A stretch of DNA of 10,185 nt from an uncultured Lachnospiraceae bacterium. GTDB taxonomy: Bacteria > Bacillota > Clostridia > Lachnospirales > Lachnospiraceae. Under the pieces are notes generated by a model. It saw only the letters and a program-made list of their open reading frames with translations. It did no database searches and had not been told where the DNA came from. Position numbers and translations under genes: made by a program. How positions within the stretch are numbered: the stretch's first letter is position 1; the number at the start of each line of letters is the position of its first letter. The stretch lies in contig CAMWWJ010000107.1 of NCBI GenBank assembly GCA_947177925.1, forward strand, positions 1 through 10,185, written 5' to 3'. Below, piece after piece: positions 1 through 6,961 of the stretch.

Positions 1-45
1 ATAGAGTATATGGAATTTTAAAAGGGATTTGAAGGAGGAAGAACC

Positions 46-1233
46 TTGCTGGAAATTAAGTCAAATGATGCAGAGGCTGCAGCTAAAATCATCGTTGTCG
101 GTGTAGGTGGTGCAGGGAATAATGCTGTAAATAGAATGGTTGATGAAAATATTGATGGTGTTGATTTTGTTGGAGTGAATACGGACAAGCAGGCACTTCA
201 GTTGTGTAAAGCTCCAAAGCTGTTACAAATCGGTGAAAAGCTGACGAAAGGCCTTGGCGCCGGAGCAAAGCCTGAAATCGGTGAAAAAGCTGCTGAGGAA
301 AGCATTGAAGAAATAACCGCTTCCTTAAAAGGCTCCGACATGGTATTTGTTACATGTGGAATGGGCGGTGGTACCGGAACCGGTGCGGCTCCCGTAGTTG
401 CCAAAGCAGCAAGAGATATGGGAATACTTACAGTCGGCGTGGTAACGAAGCCCTTCAAATTTGAAGCAAGAACCCGTATGGAAAATGCCATTAGCGGTAT
501 TGAAAAGCTGAAAGAAAGCGTGGATACGCTCATTGTAATACCAAATGATAAGCTGTTGGAAATCGTAGACCGAAGGACTACTATGCCGGATGCCTTAAAA
601 AAGGCAGATGAGGTATTGCAGCAGGCAGTACAGGGTATTACGGATTTGATCAATGTACCTGCAGTCATCAACTTAGACTTTGCAGATGTACAGACTGTTA
701 TGAAGGATAAAGGAATTGCACATATCGGTATCGGTGTGGGCAAGGGTGATGATAAAGCGAGCGAAGCTGTTAAGATGGCAGTGGCTTCCCCACTTCTCGA
801 AACGACTATTTCCGGTGCTACACATGTGATCATCAATGTATCCGGGGATATTACTCTGGCAGATGCTTCTGATGCGGCAAGCTATGTTCAGGATCTTGCA
901 GGAGAAGATGTGAATATTATATTTGGTGCCATGTATGATGAAACTCAGACAGATACCTGCACCATTACGGTAATTGCTACCGGTTTAGAGCAGCCTGTTG
1001 CAATGCCTGTCAACAAGTTTTCAAACGGATTTGTACATAACGGTGTGGGACAGGCGGTGAAGAAACCGATTCCTACAAGTATTTTAGGACAGAATCCAAA
1101 TGCCGGAACAGGACCGATTCCTTCCATTACACCTATGAAGCCGCTACAGGGAATCCAAAAGCCGGAAACGGTAAAAAGCAATATAGAGTCCCAATCCTTG
1201 AAGATTCCGGACTTTTTGCAGAGAAACAAATAG
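46..1233 (+). CDS. ftsZ: Cell division protein FtsZ
   Basis: This encodes the tubulin-like GTPase that polymerises into the cytokinetic Z ring at midcell and, during sporulation, at the polar septum. The 395 residues are close to the usual length. Visible features are the N-terminal GTP-binding segment VGVGGAGNNAVNRM (18-31), the tubulin signature GGGTGTG (107-113), the T7 synergy loop NLDFAD (209-214) that carries the catalytic aspartates, a variable linker from about 320, and the C-terminal peptide IPDFL (387-391), which in the family binds partners such as FtsA and SepF. The residue before the signature is Cys (TCGMGGG) where many FtsZs have Ala. The start is TTG, chosen because GGAGG lies 7 bases upstream and the next in-frame Met is residue 31, inside the nucleotide-binding fold. 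A terminator follows, so ftsZ is not co-transcribed strongly with spoIIGA. Confidence 0.98.
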   Translation: MLEIKSNDAEAAAKIIVVGVGGAGNNAVNRMVDENIDGVDFVGVNTDKQALQLCKAPKLLQIGEKLTKGLGAGAKPEIGEKAAEESIEEITASLKGSDMVFVTCGMGGGTGTGAAPVVAKAARDMGILTVGVVTKPFKFEARTRMENAISGIEKLKESVDTLIVIPNDKLLEIVDRRTTMPDALKKADEVLQQAVQGITDLINVPAVINLDFADVQTVMKDKGIAHIGIGVGKGDDKASEAVKMAVASPLLETTISGATHVIINVSGDITLADASDAASYVQDLAGEDVNIIFGAMYDETQTDTCTITVIATGLEQPVAMPVNKFSNGFVHNGVGQAVKKPIPTSILGQNPNAGTGPIPSITPMKPLQGIQKPETVKSNIESQSLKIPDFLQRNK

Positions 1234-1261
1234 AATAATGATTATGGCTCATAATAGTGAG

Positions 1262-1294
1262 AGACTGTTTTCTTTATAGAAACAGTCTTTTTTT
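1262..1294 (+). terminator. Intrinsic terminator after ftsZ
   Basis: A perfect 9-bp stem (AGACTGTTT 1262-1270 with AAACAGTCT 1280-1288) encloses a 9-base loop and runs into seven T residues (1288-1294). It sits 28 bases after the ftsZ stop and separates ftsZ from the spoIIGA promoter. Confidence 0.93.
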
Positions 1295-1303
1295 GTGTAA
1301 AAA

Positions 1304-1369
1304 AGTCGAGAAAAAAATGCGGTTGCTTCCTTTATTTCGACAGCAATTGTAAAAGAAATTCCTTATACT
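1304..1369 (+). promoter_or_regulatory. Probable Spo0A-dependent spoIIG promoter
   Basis: A -10 hexamer TATACT is at 1364-1369. No good -35 hexamer stands 17 bases upstream. Instead TTCGACA (1336-1342) is an exact reverse complement of the Spo0A-box core TGTCGAA and occupies about -40 to -34 relative to a start near 1376. A weaker box, AGTCGAG (1304-1310, 5 of 7), lies further upstream. In B. subtilis the spoIIG promoter has an atypically wide -35/-10 spacing and 0A boxes overlapping the -35 region, so the architecture seen here matches. The function is inferred from that parallel and from the gene that follows. Confidence 0.75.
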
Positions 1370-1419
1370 AGTTTCATAAACAAAAGCTGTATTGTTTATA
1401 GAGGAAAGGAGAGAGAAGG

Positions 1420-2223
1420 ATTGTAACCGTATACATAGATGTAGTTTTTTTGAAAAATTTTATCTTGGATTTTGCACTCTTGATTGTATTAAATAAAGCG
1501 CTGAAAGATTCCAGGAGCCGCTTATCTTTATTTCTTGGAGCATTGATAAGCGGAGTGGGAGGCATCTTTCCTTATTTGTTTCCATTGTCCCTGCCAAGGC
1601 CGGCAGTGATTTTTTTTGAGTATATTGTCTTTCCCGTTCTGACGATCAGGGCTGCCTTTGGACGGAAAAAGAGGAAGGATTTTTTTAGGGCACTGGGACT
1701 TTTTTGGGGGTTGAATTTTCTGGCAGGAGGATTTTTTAACTTCCTGTATGAAAGATTTCCCGTTTTCAGACAAAGTAGTTATCAGATGCTAACTCTTTTT
1801 GCAGCGCTTTTCTTTCTTTGTATGTTCATGAAAAAAGGAATTGAGATTATCAGAGGGAATTTTCTAAAGGAACAGATTTATGTTCCGGTGGCGCTTCAAA
1901 TCGGTAAAAAAAGCATTTTTGCTACCGGGCTTATGGACACAGGGAATCACTTAAAGGAGCCTATCAGCCAGAAGCCGGTTGTCATTATGGAAAAAGAGCT
2001 TCTAATCAAAGAAGGAATCTGTCTTATGGAAAATAATTTTTATGCCATTCCATACCATTCGCTGGGAAAAAGAGCAGGAATCATGAGAGGATTTATTGCG
2101 GATGAAATTACAATTGGAAAAGAGCAGGATTCAAGAAAACTGCAACAGGTCATGATAGGAATTAGTGAAGAAAAATTAAGCATGGAAGGGGAATATTCCC
2201 TGATTTTAAACCCAATGTTATAG
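1420..2223 (+). CDS. spoIIGA: Sigma-E processing peptidase SpoIIGA (probable ATT start)
   Basis: This is the membrane-embedded aspartic protease that removes the pro-sequence of sigma-E in the mother cell when the forespore signals through SpoIIR. The N-terminal half has five hydrophobic segments (about 4-25, 34-53, 60-80, 88-110, 120-137). The C-terminal half carries LMDTGNHLKEP with Asp173, matching the catalytic DSGN motif of B. subtilis SpoIIGA. The length of 267 residues compares with about 309 in B. subtilis. The start is unusual: the conserved N-terminus (VYIDVVFLKNF, like IYLDVIWLLNF) is encoded upstream of the first TTG at 1450, and no ATG, GTG or TTG occurs in frame after the stop at 1399. 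ATT at 1420 has AAAGGAG 8 bases upstream and is the best start; TTG 1450 lacks a ribosome binding site and would cut the first membrane segment. The stop codon overlaps the sigE Shine-Dalgarno site. Confidence 0.93.
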   Translation: MVTVYIDVVFLKNFILDFALLIVLNKALKDSRSRLSLFLGALISGVGGIFPYLFPLSLPRPAVIFFEYIVFPVLTIRAAFGRKKRKDFFRALGLFWGLNFLAGGFFNFLYERFPVFRQSSYQMLTLFAALFFLCMFMKKGIEIIRGNFLKEQIYVPVALQIGKKSIFATGLMDTGNHLKEPISQKPVVIMEKELLIKEGICLMENNFYAIPYHSLGKRAGIMRGFIADEITIGKEQDSRKLQQVMIGISEEKLSMEGEYSLILNPML

Positions 2224-2234
2224 GAGGAGAGTAC

Positions 2235-2975
2235 ATGATTTTAAAAGTAGCCATTCCGGGAAAGGTACAATTTCGGCTGGTAAAAAAAGAAGCCAGATTT
2301 TTAATGGGAAAGCAAGGAGATATCCACTATATTGGAGGTGCAGAGGTGCTTCCCCCGCCTTTGGAAGCGGAAAAAGAAGGCGAGATGATCAGAAATCTGG
2401 GCACCGAAGAGGAAGACAGCGCCAAGGCCACACTGATTGAACATAATCTGCGTCTGGTAGTATATATAGCAAAAAAATTTGACAATACGGGAATCGGGGT
2501 GGAGGATCTGATTTCCATAGGGACCATAGGACTGATAAAATCCATCAATACCTATAATCCGGATAAAAATATAAAGCTTGCCACCTATGCATCCAGATGC
2601 ATTGAGAATGAAATTTTAATGTATCTTAGAAGAAATAATAAAACAAAAATGGAGGTTTCCATTGATGAGCCATTAAATGTGGACTGGGATGGGAATGAAC
2701 TTTTATTGTCGGATATTCTTGGTACAGAGGAGGATGTGATTTATAAAGATATTGAAGATGAGGTGGAAAGAAATGTATTAAAAAAGGCAATTGGAAAATT
2801 GTCGGAACGGGAAAGGACAATCGTAAATCTGCGGTTTGGATTAAACAGAGAGGACGGCGAGGAAATGACCCAGAAAGAGGTAGCGACCCTGCTTGGAATC
2901 TCTCAATCCTACATATCAAGACTGGAGAAAAAAATCATGAAAAGACTGAAAAGAGAAATGGCAAAAGAGGTATAA
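2235..2975 (+). CDS. sigE: Pro-sigma-E, early mother-cell sporulation sigma factor
   Basis: This sigma-70-family factor directs RNA polymerase to early mother-cell sporulation genes. It is made as an inactive precursor and cut by SpoIIGA. The 246 residues begin with a basic/hydrophobic pro-sequence of about 30 residues; the mature protein would begin near HYIGGAEVLPPPL (31-43), which matches YYIGGSEALPPPL in B. subtilis. Region 2 runs from about 70 to 135 (NLRLVVYIAKKFDNTG, then LATYASRCIENEILMYLRRNN), the SigE-typical SIDEPLNVDWDGNELLLSD is at 142-160, and the region 4 helix-turn-helix with GISQSYISRLEK is at 221-232. AGGAGG ends 7 bases before the ATG and overlaps the spoIIGA stop codon; the genes are 11 bases apart, so substrate and protease are co-expressed. 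Confidence 0.98.
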   Translation: MILKVAIPGKVQFRLVKKEARFLMGKQGDIHYIGGAEVLPPPLEAEKEGEMIRNLGTEEEDSAKATLIEHNLRLVVYIAKKFDNTGIGVEDLISIGTIGLIKSINTYNPDKNIKLATYASRCIENEILMYLRRNNKTKMEVSIDEPLNVDWDGNELLLSDILGTEEDVIYKDIEDEVERNVLKKAIGKLSERERTIVNLRFGLNREDGEEMTQKEVATLLGISQSYISRLEKKIMKRLKREMAKEV

Positions 2976-3032
2976 AATCCCACCCTTTTGTAAATCCTTT
3001 TAGTATAAAAGCTACTGGGAGGAACGAAGAAA

Positions 3033-3812
3033 ATGGCAATGGGAAAAGTGGAAATATGTGGTGTAAATACGGCAAAGCTTCCTCTTCTGAAAAATGAAGA
3101 AAAGGAAGCTTTATTTGCGAAAATAGGAGAAGGAGATACACAGGCAAGGGAGAAATATATTGAAGGAAATTTAAGGCTTGTGCTCAGCATTATCAAACGT
3201 TTTTCGGGAAGCAATGAAAATGTGGACGATTTGTTTCAGATAGGGTGTATTGGCCTTATGAAAGCCATTGATAACTTTAACTCTGAGCTTGGGGTGAAAT
3301 TTTCCACTTATGCTGTGCCTATGATTGTGGGCGAGATAAGAAGATATCTGAGAGATAACAACAGCATCCGGGTAAGCCGTTCCCTAAAAGACACAGCTTA
3401 TAAAGCGATTTATACAAAAGAGGCCATGACGAAAAAGAATCTGGTAGAGCCAACCATAGCGGAAATTGCAACGGAAATCGGCATTTCCAAAGAGGATATC
3501 GTCTATGCCTTAGATGCCATTCAAAATCCCATGAGTCTTTATGAGCCTATCTATACGGAAGGGGGAGATACCCTTTATGTGATGGATCAGATCAGTGATA
3601 AGAAAAATAAGGAAGAATTGTGGGTAGAGCATATTTCTCTGTTTGAAGCCATGAAAAAACTGAATGAAAGGGAATATGAAATTATCAGTATGCGTTTCTT
3701 TGAAGGTAAGACCCAGATTGAAGTGTCGGAAATCATTGGCATTTCCCAGGCGCAGGTAAGCCGCCTGGAAAAAAATGCCTTAAAAATCATGCGCAGCTAT
3801 CTGGAAGGGTAA
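3033..3812 (+). CDS. sigG: Late forespore sigma factor sigma-G
   Basis: This sigma factor turns on late forespore genes such as those for small acid-soluble spore proteins and germination. It has 259 residues and no pro-sequence. Family marks are the N-terminal VEICGVNTAKLPLLKN (6-21), region 2 with GNLRLVLSIIKRF (45-57) and FSTYAVPMIVGEIRRYLRDN (90-109), IRVSRSLKD (112-120), the SLYEPIYTEGGD block (168-179), and region 4 with GKTQIEVSEIIGISQAQVSR (225-244). The order spoIIGA-sigE-sigG is the classic one in endospore formers. GGGAGG ends 10 bases before the ATG; a second ATG at 3039 is possible. It sits 57 bases after sigE with no terminator between, so readthrough from sigE is likely; no convincing sigma-F or sigma-G promoter was seen in the gap. 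The stop codon is 3 bases from the end of the convergent permease gene. Confidence 0.98.
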   Translation: MAMGKVEICGVNTAKLPLLKNEEKEALFAKIGEGDTQAREKYIEGNLRLVLSIIKRFSGSNENVDDLFQIGCIGLMKAIDNFNSELGVKFSTYAVPMIVGEIRRYLRDNNSIRVSRSLKDTAYKAIYTKEAMTKKNLVEPTIAEIATEIGISKEDIVYALDAIQNPMSLYEPIYTEGGDTLYVMDQISDKKNKEELWVEHISLFEAMKKLNEREYEIISMRFFEGKTQIEVSEIIGISQAQVSRLEKNALKIMRSYLEG

Positions 3813-3815
3813 AAA

Positions 3816-5480
3816 TCAACTTCTTCCAAAGTGAAGGAAGGCGGCAGAGGCGCAGGTAATGACAGTTGCAAAGACAATGTTCAGAACAGCGGAAAGCAAC
3901 AGAGTCATGCCAACCTGTGAAAACAGCACGCAGATAATCAGGGAAATGAGTATGGGAAGGAGCGCCAGCATCTTTAAAAATAGCTGAAATATCCCTTTTA
4001 TAATTTCATTTATGGAAATAGGAAGAGCCATTTCTACAAAAAGCCCGGTTGCGGATGCCATAAAATCCAATGATACAATGAATAAGGTCCAGAAACATAC
4101 CATATAAATCTTATCCGGTAGAGCAATCCCGGTAATCAACATGCCCGGGAGGATATCAAGGAAGCATTCGCAGGTGCATCCGAGAAGGGCGTAAAATACT
4201 TTTCGATAGGGATTTTCCGGCACAAGGAACAGATAGTTTGTTTGAAATTCTGTTTCCAGAGGATTTCCAAAGTTCCGGAAAAAAACGAAAGCAGCCAGTA
4301 TGCAGCCTATGATGGTCAGGCTGTGCCCTCCGAAGTGGATCTTTGCGTCCAGGATGGTTATTGCAATAGGGGGAACCAAATACAAGAGAGCAGTATTGGA
4401 AAAAATGCCAAGCTTTGCAAAACGCTTTCTGTTATAAAGGATCTTATCAAAGAAAGCTTTCGGGCCTTCCCCAAATAGTGGAGTATCGGTAAAGTCTTTC
4501 ATTGTCTTTGTTTTTTTATGATGTTTTTTCTTTGTCATGCCTTTTTTTGCAGCTTCCAATTTTTCCGTATTCTTCCAGGCGCTGGTAAGGGCATCCTCGT
4601 AAAAGTCTGCTTTCATATTCCAAATCAGGTAAATAAGGAAAGCCAGGCCGGCAAGAATCAGGCAAAAGAACAAAAGCGCCATCTTATGATTTTGGGAAAA
4701 AGCGCTGGAAGCAAGTCCCGTAAGCCATCCTAACATAGGAATGGCAAAAAAGCCTTTGGAAGCAAACAATAAAAGTGCTGTTTCATAAAGTCCCTTATGG
4801 GAAAACCTGTGGACGATTAAAAAAAGCAATACCGGCAGAAAAAGGAGACCGATTGCAAAAGGTTTTGTATAGGTACGGAGAAAAGAGTGGGTTGCTGTTA
4901 AGGTATAAGTAAAGATAGTAACTAATTTGCAAAATGCCAGTGTCAATATATAACTAAGGAACAAAAGGAGTGCAGAACAAAGGCTTAATCCAAAATTGAG
5001 GATCAGGTTAGGCAGCTGAAACAGCAGATACAGGGAGGCTGCCAATAACAGTCCCATTTGCAGTAATATTTTAAATAATAGTACGGATTGCGGCTTTTTG
5101 GGAGCCGGAAAAAGCAAGTTTACGTCAGGCATTAAAAAAATATTGGTCCCACCCTTATCAGCAGTGTAAATATGATAAATGATTGCAAGAAAAATAAACC
5201 CTGCAATGGCAAGGTTGAAAATCTGCAAAACCATCTGCTTTGCTTCCGGGTCCATTGGCGCTTCCGTTTCTTCAAAATCTTCGTTTTCTTCCTCATCAAC
5301 TTCATCAGAGTCTTCAATCACATTATTTTTTTCCAAAAAGGTAATCATCCCTGCACTGCCCAGTCCTATAAAAAGCCCTAATAACACCATAGAAGCAATG
5401 AGGACAGCTACCCAGGTACGGAACAGCTTTTTAATAGAGTTGATAAATGTATGGGAGACATAATAAAGGAATAAGCGCAT
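3816..5480 (-). CDS. ABC exporter, membrane permease subunit
   Basis: This 554-residue polytopic membrane protein resembles the clostridial putative ABC exporter family whose members carry an MxDVNLLFPxP motif; here it is MPDVNLLFPAPKKP (117-130). About a dozen hydrophobic stretches are visible: one after the N-terminus (about 23-45), a set between 85 and 290, and another from about 360 to the end. Two charge-biased segments stand out: an acidic loop at 56-73 (13 of 18 residues Asp or Glu) and a Lys/His-rich loop around 312-328. The reading frame extends 10 codons upstream to a TTG, but ATG at 5480 is preferred because AAAGGAG lies about 10 bases upstream and the ATG is one base past the ATPase stop (TGATATG), which suggests translational coupling. 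The substrate cannot be told from sequence. Confidence 0.85.
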   Translation of the reverse strand: MRLFLYYVSHTFINSIKKLFRTWVAVLIASMVLLGLFIGLGSAGMITFLEKNNVIEDSDEVDEEENEDFEETEAPMDPEAKQMVLQIFNLAIAGFIFLAIIYHIYTADKGGTNIFLMPDVNLLFPAPKKPQSVLLFKILLQMGLLLAASLYLLFQLPNLILNFGLSLCSALLLFLSYILTLAFCKLVTIFTYTLTATHSFLRTYTKPFAIGLLFLPVLLFLIVHRFSHKGLYETALLLFASKGFFAIPMLGWLTGLASSAFSQNHKMALLFFCLILAGLAFLIYLIWNMKADFYEDALTSAWKNTEKLEAAKKGMTKKKHHKKTKTMKDFTDTPLFGEGPKAFFDKILYNRKRFAKLGIFSNTALLYLVPPIAITILDAKIHFGGHSLTIIGCILAAFVFFRNFGNPLETEFQTNYLFLVPENPYRKVFYALLGCTCECFLDILPGMLITGIALPDKIYMVCFWTLFIVSLDFMASATGLFVEMALPISINEIIKGIFQLFLKMLALLPILISLIICVLFSQVGMTLLLSAVLNIVFATVITCASAAFLHFGRS

Positions 5481-5481
5481 A

Positions 5482-6186
5482 TCAGGACAACTCCTTTTCT
5501 GTTTTTTCAAAGAAGATATCTTCTAAAGTCTGACCGGTCTGTTTCAATTCATCCTTTCGGACATGGGCAATCACCTGTCCGGCTTTCATAATCAGTGTTT
5601 CATCCCATAAGGTATCCACGCTGTCGATCATGTGGGTGCTGATCAGTAAAGAAGCGCCTTTCGCCTTTAGTTCTTCAAAAAGAAGCTTTAGCTCTTTGAT
5701 GGCATGAGGATCAAGCCCCACCATCGGTTCATCAAACAAAAGAACCTGCGGTCTTGGAAGAAGGGCACAGCAGATGCTCAATTTCTGCTGCATCCCTTTG
5801 GAAAGCTCATCGCCGAATTTTGTTTTTTTGTCTATAAGCTCAAAGCGGGTCAAAAGTTCCTTTGCATATTCCTTGTAGTCTTTCAGCTTGTAAGCTCTTG
5901 CAATGAATTCTAAGTGCTCTGAAACCGTTAAGTTAGGATAGAGTGCAGGAAATTCCGGTACATAGCCTATCAGGCGTTTGGCCTCTAAGCTTTTGTTGGG
6001 AATATGATTGACCAGAATAGAACCTTCATATTTCAGGAAACCGATAATGGATTTTATGGCAGTGCTTTTTCCGGCACCGTTGGGACCGAGAAGTATGGTA
6101 ATGCTTCCGTCAGGAAGAAGAAAACTAATATCAGAATTGGCTGTAACCTTTCCGAATTTCTTTGTAAGATGGGAAACTTCCAACAT
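5482..6186 (-). CDS. ABC exporter, ATP-binding subunit
   Basis: This encodes a single-domain ABC ATPase of 234 residues that would power the permease encoded next to it. Visible motifs, in order, are Walker A GPNGAGKST, a Q-loop region YVPEFPALYP in which Glu stands where the glutamine is often found, the signature LSKGMQQK (a variant of LSGGQ), Walker B VLLFDEPMVGLDP, and the H-loop STHMID. The start is ATG 6186 (MLEVSHLTKKFGK) with GGAGG 7-8 bases upstream. A longer in-frame extension to 6243 is rejected because it would run through the promoter. The gene is first in a two-gene minus-strand operon with the permease. The transported compound is unknown. Confidence 0.93.
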   Translation of the reverse strand: MLEVSHLTKKFGKVTANSDISFLLPDGSITILLGPNGAGKSTAIKSIIGFLKYEGSILVNHIPNKSLEAKRLIGYVPEFPALYPNLTVSEHLEFIARAYKLKDYKEYAKELLTRFELIDKKTKFGDELSKGMQQKLSICCALLPRPQVLLFDEPMVGLDPHAIKELKLLFEELKAKGASLLISTHMIDSVDTLWDETLIMKAGQVIAHVRKDELKQTGQTLEDIFFEKTEKELS

Positions 6187-6219
6187 ATAAGATCCTCCAA
6201 ACTGTGTTATATACATAAT

Positions 6220-6248
6220 ACAATAACGCAATAAAAGAGGCATGTCAA
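6220..6248 (-). promoter_or_regulatory. Sigma-A promoter of the ABC exporter operon
   Basis: Read on the minus strand, a perfect -35 TTGACA (6248-6243) is followed after exactly 17 bases by TATTGT (6225-6220), a 5-of-6 match to the -10 consensus. The predicted start falls about 25-30 bases before the ATPase ATG, leaving room for the GGAGG site at 6194-6198. Confidence 0.85.
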
Positions 6249-6255
6249 GATAAGA

Positions 6256-6338
6256 GCTGGAAACCTAAGCAATGTGGGCATTTCGATATCCAGCAGGAGC
6301 AGGCACATAAGACTTCTATATGAGCTGCCTGCTCCTGC
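6256..6338. repeat. Hairpin-forming intergenic inverted repeats
   Basis: The strongest element is a perfect 12-bp inverted repeat, GCAGGAGCAGGC (6293-6304) with GCCTGCTCCTGC (6327-6338), extended by one more A-T pair inside and a CATA/TATG pairing in the loop. It partly overlaps a second potential stem, GCTGGA (6256-6261) with TCCAGC (6289-6294), which itself encloses AATG/CATT around a TGGG loop. The two main stems share 6293-6294, so they cannot both be fully formed. Neither side carries a T run, so this is not a standard terminator. It lies between the regulator's terminator and the exporter promoter. Function unknown. Confidence 0.7.
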
Positions 6339-6383
6339 ATCCCTTCTATCAAAGGCCTATAGTACCTCTCCAAAAATCAAAGT

Positions 6384-6413
6384 AAAAAACTGCCAAAATA
6401 CCTTTTGACAGTT
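6384..6413 (-). terminator. Intrinsic terminator of the XRE regulator gene
   Basis: On the minus strand, directly after the regulator's stop codon, AACTGTCAAAA pairs with TTTTGGCAGTT (one U-G wobble) around a four-base loop, followed by a run of T residues (A6384-A6389 on the + strand). It should end transcription of the regulator before the exporter promoter. Confidence 0.88.
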
Positions 6414-6758
6414 CTAACGTGAAACAGTATCTTTGTCATACGTTATTTCGGTGAGTATTTCATCAAGATTTTTTCTAAGAGAAGGGGACAGCCTGCGATA
6501 GAGCTCCAAATGCTTTAATTCCAAAGAGGTATATTCAATGGTAACCAAGGCTTTCGTAGGTGCTGGATTGTCTGTATAATCAATCAGATAATCTACGGAA
6601 GTATGAAAATAATCTGCAAGCTGTCTTACTGTTTGAAAATCCGGTTCTGCCAGGTCATTTTCATATTTATAAATAGATTGTTGGCTTAAATTAAATAAAT
6701 CAGCCAGTTTTTGCTGACTAAGCCCAAATTCTTCCCTCAATATTCTTAAGTTTTTCAA
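6414..6758 (-). CDS. XRE-family helix-turn-helix transcriptional regulator
   Basis: This is a 114-residue DNA-binding protein of the Cro/CI (XRE) type. The N-terminal half (1-62) is the HTH domain: LREEFGLSQQKLADLFNLS then QQSIYKYENDLAEPDFQTVR, with the recognition helix around 25-32, ending in the typical DYLIDYT. The remaining 50 residues (SLELKHLELYRRLSPSLRKN) resemble the short helical tail of small clostridial XRE regulators; no sensor or protease domain is visible. The start is TTG at 6758 with AGGAGG six bases upstream. It has its own terminator, so it is a separate unit from the exporter. It may control itself through the palindrome at 6839-6856, or the exporter or the glpK side; the target is not determined by sequence. 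Confidence 0.88.
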   Translation of the reverse strand: MKNLRILREEFGLSQQKLADLFNLSQQSIYKYENDLAEPDFQTVRQLADYFHTSVDYLIDYTDNPAPTKALVTIEYTSLELKHLELYRRLSPSLRKNLDEILTEITYDKDTVSR

Positions 6759-6838
6759 GATAATCCTCCTATTTGTTACTTGATTGCTACCCTATAAGCA
6801 TTTTAACAAATTTTTGAAATTAGTTTATACCTCTTTTG

Positions 6839-6856
6839 GTTGTTATGCATGACAAC
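6839..6856. promoter_or_regulatory. Operator-like palindrome upstream of the XRE gene
   Basis: GTTGTTATGCATGACAAC is an 18-base inverted repeat with a single mismatched pair (6844/6851). It lies about 80 bases upstream of the regulator's start codon and also upstream of the short reading frame at 6917. Its symmetry and size suit a dimeric HTH repressor, but binding is inferred. Confidence 0.5.
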
Positions 6857-6885
6857 TAAAAATACATAGGGAGAAAAAGGGGATA

Positions 6886-6902
6886 TTTTAGTAATACTAA
6901 AA
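6886..6902. promoter_or_regulatory. Second operator-like palindrome
   Basis: TTTTAGTAATACTAAAA is a perfect inverted repeat with 7-bp arms and a three-base centre. It ends one base before a GGAGG ribosome binding site (6904-6908), so it could act as a DNA operator or as a weak stem in a + strand transcript. Its sequence is unrelated to the palindrome at 6839. Confidence 0.45.
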
Positions 6903-6916
6903 CGGAGGGATGGAAT

Positions 6917-6961
6917 ATGTTATGGCTCTCATGTCTTTCTTATTCAGGCAGGTCCTTATGA
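6917..6961 (+). CDS. Possible 14-residue leader peptide
   Basis: An ATG placed 8 bases after GGAGG (6904-6908) opens a 14-codon frame (MLWLSCLSYSGRSL). Its 3' part overlaps the left arm and loop of a 9-bp perfect inverted repeat, TTATTCAGG (6940-6948) with CCTGAATAA (6971-6979). A closer ATG at 6910 gives a 22-codon alternative with almost no spacing to the ribosome site. The arrangement of palindrome, ribosome site, short frame and hairpin resembles a leader, but nothing confirms translation and no similarity is recognised. The stretch 6759-7168 otherwise holds no gene that can be supported. Confidence 0.22.
   Translation: MLWLSCLSYSGRSL

Noticed and set aside
198..836. Long minus-strand frame opposite ftsZ
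   Set aside because: It is a shadow of the strongly conserved ftsZ coding frame with no ribosome site or domain.
1450..1452. TTG as the spoIIGA start
   Set aside because: No ribosome site precedes it and the ten codons upstream encode the conserved SpoIIGA N-terminus in the same frame.
2976..3032. A sigma-F or sigma-G promoter before sigG
   Set aside because: GTATA words at 2970 and 3003 resemble a -35, but no matching -10 lies at the required distance.
5481..5510. Ten-codon N-terminal extension of the permease to a TTG
   Set aside because: ATG 5480 has a Shine-Dalgarno site at proper distance and sits one base after the ATPase stop; the extension is just the ATPase 3' end read in another frame.
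3816..6186. Exporter as the counterpart of B. subtilis YlmA, the ABC protein next to sigG
   Set aside because: It is on the opposite strand, paired with an exporter-type permease and driven by its own promoter; the position alone is weak evidence of orthology.
6187..6243. Nineteen-codon N-terminal extension of the ATPase
   Set aside because: It would span the -10 region and ribosome site of the operon; MLEVSHLTKKFGK is the normal ABC ATPase beginning.
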